A DNA stretch of 11,639 bases from Candidatus Kapaibacterium sp. (GTDB lineage Bacteria; Bacteroidota; Ignavibacteria; Kapaibacteriales; UBA2268), in NCBI GenBank assembly GCA_030835065.1, contig JAUQWR010000128.1, forward strand, positions 1 through 11,639, given 5' to 3'. Within the stretch, counting starts at the first letter, position 1, and every line of letters begins with the position of its first letter. The translations under genes and the position numbers were made by a program. This document shows positions 1 to 7,453 of the stretch, piece after piece. A model generated the notes under the pieces. It saw only the letters and a list, made by a program, of their open reading frames with translations, ran no database searches and was not told where the DNA came from.

Positions 1-3000
1 GATGTAGCAACACTCATTGTTTTCTTTTCAATAGGAGCAGCACTTGGATTTTTGTAGTAGAATGCAACTCTTGCTAAACCTTCACCATTATTAACAACAG
101 AAACTAAAGCACCGTTAGGATCTTTATCGCCGTTGAAACCAGTTACTTGGATAGGATGAGTAAGGTTACGAGCCAAAGCTAAACCAACGATAGGATCAGT
201 TGGACCAGCAAATACGCGTGAACCAGCATCAGTTGATCTTAAAGTATTGTTTGTCAAATTAATACCGTATTCGTTATCGATAGTACCATTTTGGCGAACC
301 ATTTCTTGAGAAGCAACAATTAAGTTCTTCTTGAACTGAGAATTGCCTGCATTAGTAAATCTATTGATATCAATAATTTGATAGCGAGTAAGTGATTTAT
401 CGTCGCCATCAGACCAAATAAGAGTTCTATAAAGTGGATAGTTAACTGATCTTGGAGCCCAGCCATTTCTATCGAATACATCGATATCGTGTTGGTCTTC
501 ACCAGTAGTAACATACCAACCCATATCAGCAAAAGCTTTAATCAATGAGTCAGAATTTAATCTGCCAGCAAATTGATCTTGCTCGAGTGGGCTAGGATTA
601 TTATTGCCAGCACCAATATTTACAAAGCTATTTTCTGTAGTAAGAAGAACACTCAAACCTGAACGTTTCAAGTAGAAACGAACGACTTTTTCAAATCTGT
701 TAATATTGTTTGAATTTACTTCGTCAGCGCCCAATTTAACAACTATGCGGAATCTTGGAGTAACGTTTGCAACCATTGATTTGAAATGATCAGCTGGTTT
801 ATAACCTGCACCAAGTAATTGGCCATATGTCTTTGGAATAAAGTCGTCGTTGCCTTTTCTATCAGCTAAGCCAAAGCTAACAACTTTATCATCTGTAGAA
901 GAAATTGTTGTATTAACAGTTTTTGTCAAGATTGGATTAGCTGGGAAATTGCCCAATGTATCTTCTTGATAAATTTCAACTGTTACAGGTCTATCAACTT
1001 GAGAAATGCTACCATTATTGCGAATAATTGAAGAAACTTCGATAGGAGCTTCAGTCATAATATATTCAGCATCTTTAAAGTTTGATTTAGCATCAAATTC
1101 TTTATAAGCGCCTGGAGCAAAAATGCTTACTACTTCTAAGTCTGAAGTATAAATTCTACCATTGAATTCAAAAGCACCGATATCATAGCGTTGGTCTGCA
1201 GAACCACGAACATTGCCATCAACGTCGATATTTACAGCAGTTACTTTTTCGCCACGGTTATTTATTAATGATCCAATAGGTAATGGATTGTTCTTTACTC
1301 TTAAGTTAGATGGATTATTGCCAACATAATTCAAGTCGTTTAAGAAATTATAAACAACAGAGTTCATATCAACATTTGTCCAGAATTGCCAATTTTGTAA
1401 TGAAGCGAATTCAGTTGAATAACCAGGTTCAAGAATTTTATTATTCCAGTCTGTTTCTACAAATCTTACATAAGAGCTATTTGCGTTTGTATACCAGAAA
1501 GCATTTCTATCTGACCAGATAGAGCCAACAGTTGGTTTATAACCTTGGTAGAATAAGCAAGTATTTACTTCAGCAGAAGCATCTGCTTCATTATCTAAAT
1601 TAGCAATAGCATTATTAACAAATTTAATATCTTTTGCTGATTGGATAGCAGCACCAGCGATAAAGCCAGTATGTTCGATACCGCCATCACCAGGAATAAG
1701 AATAGTATTATTTGCAACAATGTCATTACGTGTGAAGTAGTTTGCAATTCTTGGAGTCAACATCATTGATGTCATATCAGGTTGATTTACATCTCTATCT
1801 GTAGTCATGTGAATACCGATACGAGCTGCAGTTGGAGTTGTAGCATTAATACCCCAGATAGCGTTGCTAGCAACGATCATTGATTCTGCTACGTCAGGGA
1901 ATAATTTAACACCACTTTGTGCTTGCAATGAAACTTGGAATTGTTCAACTTTAACACCAGCTGAAAGAATTGGTGAGTTGATATTGCTGATTTCATTACC
2001 TGCAATGTTTAAGCCAATGTTGTTATAACCAAACCATTGTGGTTCAGCATCGCCACCAGCCAAAATACCATAAGCATCTTCTGTTGAAAGAATGTTAAAT
2101 ATACGATTTTGTTTTACTTCAGAGTTTTCTTCAAAACCTAAGAAGATACCAGCTCTAGCAACATTATAAATCTTGTTAAGATTATATTTGTTGTTAGTAT
2201 TATAATATCTGATAAATCTTGCTTGAGAAGCTTTGTAAAGAGGTCCAGTACCTAAAGTAACGATACCATATCCAAAACCTGAAATTTCATTACGTTCGAT
2301 TAAGATATTTGCATTAATAATCGTGTCCAAATTCAAAGCATTTCTTTTTGATTTTGGATCCATTGGAGCAATATTACGAACCAAAATACCAGCTGAGAAT
2401 GTTTCATCTCCGCCATTGTCATTGTTTTGATAAACGAAAGAAGCAGAAGCCGCATCATATTTTACTAATGGAATATCTGTAGCCATTGATTGATTTGCGC
2501 CTGAACCATCGATCAAACAGTTTTTAATAGTAATGTTTTTTGAACCGGAAGCTAATACAAATGGTGCTCTAAATTTAGAACTTGTACCAACAGTCATTGC
2601 AAATTGGAAAGCTTTTTGCGAACCACCATCAAAAGTGATGAAACCTTCACTAGTGGAGTAAATTCTCTTTAATGAATTAGCAACTACATTATTGATAGGT
2701 GCAGATGGGTCCATATTTGAGCTTGATTGACCAAACAAGATGCCTTGACCAATACCTGATTTCAAATTAATTCTAACACCACCGCGAATTACTGCACGTG
2801 ATGAAGATGGCTTGAATAAAATTGTATTTGTCGAATTAACACCAATAATTCTTGAAGTCAAGTCGATTGCTGGTAAAGGTGATACTTCGTTACCAACATT
2901 ATATTCAGCATCAGTAAATTCGAAAGTTACAGGAGCAGTAACACCTTTTTCGTACAATGCATGAAGAGCATCGCCGATTGTTAAGAAGTTTCTTGTACCT

Positions 3001-4943
3001 GGTTGTGAAGTACCAATTGTATAAACTCCACTTAAAGCACTGATTACTTCGAATGTTACAGTTTTTGTATTGTTAGAGTTGTCATCGTCGCCATTTTTAG
3101 CTTGATCTGCAATAATTGTTATTGTAGCTGTATATGTACCAACTTTATCTGGAATAAATGCAGCTTTGAAAGGTTCGTTTGTCCAGTTTGTTCCTGAGTA
3201 AGGAATACTTTGAACAATCATATCATCGGAATGAACAACGTTGCCGTTAGCATCTTTAATTGTAATGAAAGCTTTAGCATCTGATAAGTCATCAACACCA
3301 TTATTGGAGAAAGTTGCTCTAGGAACAACAGGATGACCAATATACATTTGTGAACCATTGCTTGGCAATGTAATATCAGTAGCAGCAGCATCCATAGTAT
3401 AAGCTACATTGAAGAAGTATTGCTGGCCAGCTGCTGGATAAGTATCATTTGCTTGATCTTGGTCGAAGTTTGTCAATAATTTACATGAAGCTTCAACTCT
3501 GTAATCGCCAACTGAATTTGGACGGAAATCTGGGAAAGTCATTGGAAGAACTTCACCAGTAATAAGTGGATCATTTTTATCAATCCAAGTTTGTGTTTTT
3601 GTCCAAACTGGAGTTAATGAATTACCAATAAATATTTTGATAGTAGCTTCAACTGAATCAACAGAGTTCAAACCAATATTGATTAAGTTTAATCTAACAG
3701 GAATATTTGTATTTAAAGGATATTTACGAGTTTGTTTTTTTGAAGGTGAAGCAATACCGCCAACTGTTAAGTCCCAAGGTAATGCAACAACTAAATTAGT
3801 ATTGAAACTTTTAGTAAGTTCAGGAAGACCTTCAACTTCATAAGTACAAGAAACATTATACATACCACCTTTAACACCAGCTTTAGTCAAATCGATTTCG
3901 CCAGTAGCTTGGTTATTAGCATCTAAAAATGCCCAAGGACCTTTTGCATGAGTAAATTTATATTCAAAAGGATCGCCAGTATAATCTAAAGGAATACGAG
4001 TAATATTATTATTTCCTTCAACAGTAGCTTGATATACTAATTGAGGATTTGATGAAGGACCTGTAATAGAATAAGTAACATAAACAAGTGGTTGTCCTGT
4101 ACTTCTTTTAATTCTAACAGATGGTGAATTTACACTTGAAAGTGGAATCACTTGACCAGCTTGAACGATTGTAAAATCGAGTGGGCTCATGCTTACAAAT
4201 TCAGGGAAAGGTTTTTTCAATGTAAATGTTTTACCAACTGGTAAAAAAGGAGCAACTGCAGATGTTAATTGGCCAGTAGTATTTGGTAATGCTGGACCCA
4301 TTGCTGAGTTTGTTCCACGATAAATAGTAGATGGATTGCCTGGTAAAATGTTATAATAATTAGTATATTGACTTGCGCCACAGAATGTAGCATAGCAACC
4401 ACTATAATAAGAAGTTGTATTTAAGTTTGTCATAGGACCATACATGATCTCTGCATTATTTGTTCCTTCATACAATCTGATTTGGAAGTTATAATTCTGA
4501 TCAGGATATGAAGAATAATAATAGTGTGTATAGTTTTTCCATTGAATTACAAAAACTCTTTCAGGTGCAGCACCAAGAGTTGCGTAAGAAACAGAACCAT
4601 CTGTTCTGCCTTGTAAGTCATTTTGGAAAGCACCGATGCTCATCCCATAGTTAAATGGGTTATAGCCAGCATAGTTAGCATCTAAGTTTATTCCACCATT
4701 TGGTGTTACTGACAATTGCCATCCTGCTGGTTTTACTACATCATCATAAACGAAAGGAAAAGGACAGTAAATATAGGAAACACCGTCGTCAGATGTACCT
4801 GCATAAATTTGGGTACCACTAATTTCAGTATATGTACCGACCGATTCCGAAACCGATAGCTTCATAATTCCTGTCTGAGCAAATAAATTTACCCCTACAA
4901 TCATAAAAGCAACGATTAAACTGAAAAGTTTTAATCTTTTCAT
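1..4943 (-). CDS. Very large secreted multidomain protein (CARDB-like repeats, right-handed beta-helix, GATase-like segment), C-terminus missing
   Basis: Open frame from ATG at 4943 to the window edge, 1647 codons without a stop. The true C-terminus lies outside. Residues 1-22 form a signal peptide: KR near the start, a hydrophobic core, and a likely signal peptidase I cut after LFA22 before Q23. Seen next: an N-terminal beta-rich domain (about 25-180) with the WKNY...NFQIRLYEG pattern common in FCB secreted proteins; two CARDB-like Ig-fold repeats (about 389-510 and 518-632); then a long beta-helix-type region (about 636-1265) opening with the GVYTIG...FLTIGDAL pattern and full of short N-rich turns (NNAI, NNTI, GNEI). 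A further CARDB-like stretch (about 1268-1370) follows, then a Rossmann-like/GATase-like segment (about 1450-1575). Inference: an exported cell-surface or adhesive protein, possibly sent out by the type IX system, whose sorting domain would lie beyond the window. No strong Shine-Dalgarno precedes the ATG. Substrate or ligand unknown. Confidence 0.9.
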   Translation of the reverse strand, partial: MKRLKLFSLIVAFMIVGVNLFAQTGIMKLSVSESVGTYTEISGTQIYAGTSDDGVSYIYCPFPFVYDDVVKPAGWQLSVTPNGGINLDANYAGYNPFNYGMSIGAFQNDLQGRTDGSVSYATLGAAPERVFVIQWKNYTHYYYSSYPDQNYNFQIRLYEGTNNAEIMYGPMTNLNTTSYYSGCYATFCGASQYTNYYNILPGNPSTIYRGTNSAMGPALPNTTGQLTSAVAPFLPVGKTFTLKKPFPEFVSMSPLDFTIVQAGQVIPLSSVNSPSVRIKRSTGQPLVYVTYSITGPSSNPQLVYQATVEGNNNITRIPLDYTGDPFEYKFTHAKGPWAFLDANNQATGEIDLTKAGVKGGMYNVSCTYEVEGLPELTKSFNTNLVVALPWDLTVGGIASPSKKQTRKYPLNTNIPVRLNLINIGLNSVDSVEATIKIFIGNSLTPVWTKTQTWIDKNDPLITGEVLPMTFPDFRPNSVGDYRVEASCKLLTNFDQDQANDTYPAAGQQYFFNVAYTMDAAATDITLPSNGSQMYIGHPVVPRATFSNNGVDDLSDAKAFITIKDANGNVVHSDDMIVQSIPYSGTNWTNEPFKAAFIPDKVGTYTATITIIADQAKNGDDDNSNNTKTVTFEVISALSGVYTIGTSQPGTRNFLTIGDALHALYEKGVTAPVTFEFTDAEYNVGNEVSPLPAIDLTSRIIGVNSTNTILFKPSSSRAVIRGGVRINLKSGIGQGILFGQSSSNMDPSAPINNVVANSLKRIYSTSEGFITFDGGSQKAFQFAMTVGTSSKFRAPFVLASGSKNITIKNCLIDGSGANQSMATDIPLVKYDAASASFVYQNNDNGGDETFSAGILVRNIAPMDPKSKRNALNLDTIINANILIERNEISGFGYGIVTLGTGPLYKASQARFIRYYNTNNKYNLNKIYNVARAGIFLGFEENSEVKQNRIFNILSTEDAYGILAGGDAEPQWFGYNNIGLNIAGNEISNINSPILSAGVKVEQFQVSLQAQSGVKLFPDVAESMIVASNAIWGINATTPTAARIGIHMTTDRDVNQPDMTSMMLTPRIANYFTRNDIVANNTILIPGDGGIEHTGFIAGAAIQSAKDIKFVNNAIANLDNEADASAEVNTCLFYQGYKPTVGSIWSDRNAFWYTNANSSYVRFVETDWNNKILEPGYSTEFASLQNWQFWTNVDMNSVVYNFLNDLNYVGNNPSNLRVKNNPLPIGSLINNRGEKVTAVNIDVDGNVRGSADQRYDIGAFEFNGRIYTSDLEVVSIFAPGAYKEFDAKSNFKDAEYIMTEAPIEVSSIIRNNGSISQVDRPVTVEIYQEDTLGNFPANPILTKTVNTTISSTDDKVVSFGLADRKGNDDFIPKTYGQLLGAGYKPADHFKSMVANVTPRFRIVVKLGADEVNSNNINRFEKVVRFYLKRSGLSVLLTTENSFVNIGAGNNNPSPLEQDQFAGRLNSDSLIKAFADMGWYVTTGEDQHDIDVFDRNGWAPRSVNYPLYRTLIWSDGDDKSLTRYQIIDINRFTNAGNSQFKKNLIVASQEMVRQNGTIDNEYGINLTNNTLRSTDAGSRVFAGPTDPIVGLALARNLTHPIQVTGFNGDKDPNGALVSVVNNGEGLARVAFYYKNPSAAPIEKKTMSVAT

Positions 4944-5030
4944 TAGTTTACCATAATTAATTAAACAAAATGTATTTAATATTAATCAAATTTTTAATTT
5001 TACCCACATACTATAACACAATTCTTATAC

Positions 5031-5038
5031 CAAAGTTA
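5031..5038 (-). promoter_or_regulatory. Candidate Bacteroidota-type -7 box for the large secreted protein
   Basis: On the minus strand the bases read TAACTTTG, matching the TANNTTTG -7 consensus of Bacteroidota housekeeping promoters. It lies about 88 nt before the ATG at 4943 and just downstream of the terminator-like element, where a new transcript would be expected to start. No convincing -33 TTTG is seen at the right distance, only an A/T-rich tract, so this is a weak call. Confidence 0.3.
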
Positions 5039-5076
5039 CAATTTTATTAATTTTTTTAAAATAGAACTTCAAAAAT

Positions 5077-5179
5077 AAAAAAAACCCGGAACTTAACCAG
5101 CGGAAACTTCTCAACAACAAGGGGAATTGAGCTGCCGCCTCACAGGGTTTACGGGTCTTCAAAATTCCGGGTGTTTTTT
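5077..5179 (-). terminator. Long-stem intrinsic terminator closing the structured element
   Basis: The minus-strand arms are AAAAAACACCCGGAA (5179-5165) and UUCCGGGUUUUUUUU (5091-5077). They give 14 pairs in 15 positions, with a single C-U mismatch, and the second arm ends in U8 followed by AUUUUU. The enclosed 73 nt fold further rather than forming a short loop. On the plus strand the second arm is followed by GTTTTTT, so it could act in both directions. It separates the regulator operon from the large secreted-protein gene. Confidence 0.6.
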
Positions 5180-5215
5180 ACATCGGGTTTTGATTTCAAA
5201 ACACATCTCTTCTCA
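5077..5215 (-). ncRNA. Candidate structured small RNA, family not recognised
   Basis: This gene-free stretch holds an island richer in G+C than its AT-rich surroundings, with four nested helices on the minus-strand RNA. P1 is ACCCGGAA (5172-5165) with UUCCGGGU (5091-5084). P2 is AACC (5149-5146) with GGUU (5098-5095). P3 is GCGG (5138-5135) with CCGC (5103-5100). P4 is CUCAA (5131-5127) with UUGAG (5114-5110), closing a 12-nt loop that contains CCCC. Directly after P1 comes a run of eight U, as at the 3' end of a free-standing sRNA. A promoter-like TATAAT and TATTTTTG lie just upstream. A smaller hairpin, GTTTTGA/TCAAAAC (5187-5193/5196-5202), sits near the presumed 5' end. I compared it by eye with SRP RNA, 6S, tmRNA, RNase P and common riboswitches and found no match. 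The 5' end is approximate. It could instead be only an elaborate terminator. Confidence 0.45.
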
Positions 5216-5218
5216 GTA

Positions 5219-5233
5219 CAAAAATAGATTATA
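5219..5233 (-). promoter_or_regulatory. Candidate minus-strand promoter upstream of the structured RNA
   Basis: On the minus strand TATAAT (5233-5228) is a perfect sigma70-type -10 hexamer, and the overlapping TATTTTTG (5226-5219) fits the Bacteroidota TANNTTTG -7 box. No TTGACA-like -35 is found 16-18 nt upstream, where the bases are GCCGTT followed by a T-rich tract. Transcription would start at about 5212-5221, giving an RNA of roughly 135-145 nt ending at the U-run near 5077. Confidence 0.35.
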
Positions 5234-5287
5234 CTTGTAGGAAAAAAAATAACGGCTTATACGATTTTTTTGTAGAATATAGAAAGG

Positions 5288-5320
5288 AGAAGTTTGTAGT
5301 ATTTTATACTACAAACTTCT
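5288..5320. terminator. Perfect 15-bp palindrome at the end of the response regulator gene
   Basis: AGAAGTTTGTAGTAT (5288-5302) is followed by TTT and then its exact reverse complement (5306-5320). The palindrome begins inside the TAG stop codon (5319-5321) of the regulator gene. On the minus strand the hairpin is followed only by CTCCTTTCTA, a poor U-tract. On the plus strand it is followed by ATTTTTT. It probably works as a 3' stabiliser or weak terminator for the operon; a DNA-binding site is an alternative. Confidence 0.55.
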
Positions 5321-6521
5321 ATTTTTTAACGTAAACGTTGCCAATAATTGGATCGCTAGCATTATGAGCTATGATTTTTTGGATTACTGCTGTCCTAAGA
5401 ATGGCTCCTGCTGGCATTAGCTTCATTCCATTTTCGGTTATAATATCTCTAGTTATCGTCATTCCATCTTTCAATTCTGACAACAAGATTGGAATATCTG
5501 TTATTGGAAATTCATCTTTATTGTGTGAACGCACATATTGTTCTAATAATATTACGACTCTATGGTCATATAATCTTTTAGCTTCGCTATGAAGTTGTTC
5601 AAGTGCTTCTTTGCTTGATTTGCCAAAATATGATTTCAATTCTTCGTAATCAATCACTGCTCGAATAATTCTCGATGGAAAAGGTATTTGCCATGATTGT
5701 AATCTGCCTGGGAATCCACGTCCATCTATATTTTCATAAATATGATATAAAATTCTTCCAACTTCGTCGAACCTTCTGACGCTTGATACTATTTCTTTTG
5801 CCGCAGATGGTACTTGTAGCATAATATTATCAGTTGGTTTGCCATTAATCATTACTGGATGTTTGATTAAATTATCGGGCAAAGACATTCTGCCTGCATG
5901 AGACAAAAATGCAGCAATTTCTACATTTCTTATGTCTTCATTTGATAATTTTCTTAATTCTTTAGCAATCCAAACCGAAGCTTCTGCGATTCTCTGCAAT
6001 GTATCGTAGCTGGCTGGAATTCTTGCCTGCATAAATTTTACAGACAATCTTGCCATATCCTGCACATCGCGTTCTAGTTCTTCAGCTAAATCAACTAATA
6101 ATTGATTTTCTTCTTTCATACGGTTTTGAAGACCAATAATTCGCATTGCAGATTTTAGCCTGGCTTCGAGTGCATCCGAAATTATAGGTTTTGTAATAAA
6201 TTCATCAGCACCTTTGTCTAATGCTTTTATTCTTTCGGCAGAATCGGTAACACCAGTAACCATTATAAATAATGTATCATTGAAATCGGGATTGGCTCTC
6301 AACTTAATTAACAATTGCATACCATCCATCACAGGCATATTCAAATCAGACAGTACAAGATTTGGATGATGATGATTGATAATATCCCAAGCCTCTTGCC
6401 CATCGCTTGCTAGCATTATTTTGCATTCGGGCAATACTTTTTTTACTAATTTTTCTAATGTAAAAGCTACTGCTTGTTCATCATCAACAATTAATATAGA
6501 TACATTGCTACTATTCAGCAT
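5319..6521 (-). CDS. Response regulator with receiver domain and degenerate HD-GYP domain
   Basis: 400 residues. The receiver domain (about 7-127) is complete: acidic pair D13/D14, phospho-acceptor D59 in SDLNMPVMDG, T89 and K111 in TKP. A charged helical linker, likely coiled coil, spans about 130-160. The region 160-335 has the layout of an RpfG-type HD-GYP cyclic-di-GMP phosphodiesterase, but the signature is eroded. The HD metal pair is H208-A209 (LSHAGR), the following lysine is R211, the usual HHE is I261-Y262-E263, and DGxGYP is DGRGFP (266-271). Catalysis is therefore unlikely. A conserved tail (about 345-400, SELKDGMTITRDI...NGMKLMPAG) resembles the extension seen after many HD-GYP domains. 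The start ATG lies inside the end of motB (11-nt overlap, ATGCTGAATAG), with GGAG 7 nt upstream, indicating translational coupling. Inferred role: phosphorylation-controlled signalling linked to the stator. The cognate kinase is unknown. Confidence 0.9.
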   Translation of the reverse strand: MLNSSNVSILIVDDEQAVAFTLEKLVKKVLPECKIMLASDGQEAWDIINHHHPNLVLSDLNMPVMDGMQLLIKLRANPDFNDTLFIMVTGVTDSAERIKALDKGADEFITKPIISDALEARLKSAMRIIGLQNRMKEENQLLVDLAEELERDVQDMARLSVKFMQARIPASYDTLQRIAEASVWIAKELRKLSNEDIRNVEIAAFLSHAGRMSLPDNLIKHPVMINGKPTDNIMLQVPSAAKEIVSSVRRFDEVGRILYHIYENIDGRGFPGRLQSWQIPFPSRIIRAVIDYEELKSYFGKSSKEALEQLHSEAKRLYDHRVVILLEQYVRSHNKDEFPITDIPILLSELKDGMTITRDIITENGMKLMPAGAILRTAVIQKIIAHNASDPIIGNVYVKK

Positions 6522-7437
6522 TTCCTGTCTCCGATTGAGTTGCTAATAATTGGTTAGTACTCATTTGTTTTATTAATATGCTAATTCTTCTATTTGTTAC
6601 ATCAAATGGATTTTCGGGATTTCTTAGTTTGCGATCTGAAAATCCAGTAACTTTTACAATTTGCCCTTCCCATAGTCCTTTAGACTCGAGAATTCTTCTG
6701 GCAGAATTAGCTCTATCGGCAGATAATTCCCAGTTTGAATATACATTTTTGCCGCTGTAGGCACGACTATCTGTGTGCCCTTCTACTTCTACATTGTTGG
6801 GAAGTTTTCCGATTTCAGTTGCTAATTTTGTAAGTAGTTCTAAAGCTTCTTTTTTTAGTTTTGAACTACCAACTTCAAAGAATAGACTCTCAGAAGACTC
6901 AATCAATTCAATTCTTAATCCTTCCTTTGTCATTTCAATCTTTATGGAAGATAGGATTTTTTCCATTTCCGGGCGTTCAGCCAATAATTTTTGAACTTCT
7001 TTTTTTAATGAATTACCAACATCTTCAACTTTTTTTGCAGCATCAATAGAATCTTTGATAGCTTTGATATAGGTTGCACCTTTAACTGTATCGCCATTTT
7101 TATTATCAAAAGAAATAAAAATTTGATCAGATTTGCTTTTTCCTTCGCCCTCACCTTTTCCAGGTTCGGGTTGTAATTGAAGATCAATTGGGATTGTTCT
7201 TTTTCCAGTTAGAAAATTAAAAGCACCAGGATCTTGGAAATAAGCAGATACTTGTTGCTTTACTTTTTCGCTCGAAGCAAGAATCCACATAACAATAAAG
7301 AAAGCCATCATAGCAGTAACAAAGTCGGCATAAGCAACTTTCCATGCGCCGCCGTGATGCCCACCATGACCGCCTTTTTTTACTTTTTTTATTATAATCG
7401 GCTGTTCTTTATGCCCATGTTCTTGTTCATCTGCCAT
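6511..7437 (-). CDS. motB: MotB-type stator protein with OmpA-like peptidoglycan-binding domain
   Basis: 308 residues, the usual MotB length. A Gly/His-rich cytoplasmic N-terminus (GGHGGHHGG, 22-30) leads to the MotB signature AWKVAYADFVTAMMAFF. D38 corresponds to the essential proton-carrying aspartate (E. coli D32). The single membrane helix covers about 36-54, followed by an amphipathic plug-like segment (SEKVKQQVSAYF, 56-67). A low-complexity charged stretch (EPGKGEGEGK, 91-100) and a linker lead to the OmpA/MotB domain (about 184-290) with LFFEVGSSKL, VEGHTDS (217-223) and TNRRISI (281-287), which anchors the stator to peptidoglycan. It pairs with MotA encoded 16 nt upstream to convert proton flow into torque. 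The start is ATG at 7437, with a TAAGG-like site 7 nt before it. The last 11 bases overlap the response regulator gene. Proton rather than sodium coupling is not settled by sequence alone. Confidence 0.95.
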   Translation of the reverse strand: MADEQEHGHKEQPIIIKKVKKGGHGGHHGGAWKVAYADFVTAMMAFFIVMWILASSEKVKQQVSAYFQDPGAFNFLTGKRTIPIDLQLQPEPGKGEGEGKSKSDQIFISFDNKNGDTVKGATYIKAIKDSIDAAKKVEDVGNSLKKEVQKLLAERPEMEKILSSIKIEMTKEGLRIELIESSESLFFEVGSSKLKKEALELLTKLATEIGKLPNNVEVEGHTDSRAYSGKNVYSNWELSADRANSARRILESKGLWEGQIVKVTGFSDRKLRNPENPFDVTNRRISILIKQMSTNQLLATQSETGNAE

Positions 7438-7453
7438 TTTATAGCCTTAAATT

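Larger units (their letters stand above)
4944..5318. other. Intergenic region between the regulator operon and the secreted-protein gene
   Basis: 375 nt with no credible protein gene on either strand. It contains, in minus-strand order, the palindrome at the regulator stop (5320-5288), a poly-A/T-rich stretch (5280-5235), a promoter candidate (5233-5219), the structured element with terminator (5179-5077), a -7 box candidate (5038-5031) and an A/T-rich leader of about 85 nt before the ATG at 4943. Confidence 0.75.

Noticed and set aside
5085..5171. tRNA with long variable arm (7-bp outer helix, 87 nt)
   Set aside because: No T-arm GGTTCGAATCC pattern, no D-arm and no anticodon stem can be placed on either strand.
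5085..5171. Integron attC site
   Set aside because: GTTAAGT on the minus strand fits GTTRRRY, but the matching RYYYAAC partner is absent from the other end and no integron cassette genes are present.
5085..5171. Bacterial SRP RNA or a known riboswitch
   Set aside because: The GGAAG/AGCAG helix-8 signature of SRP RNA is absent, and no consensus for TPP, cobalamin, SAM, c-di-GMP, FMN or fluoride switches was found by eye.
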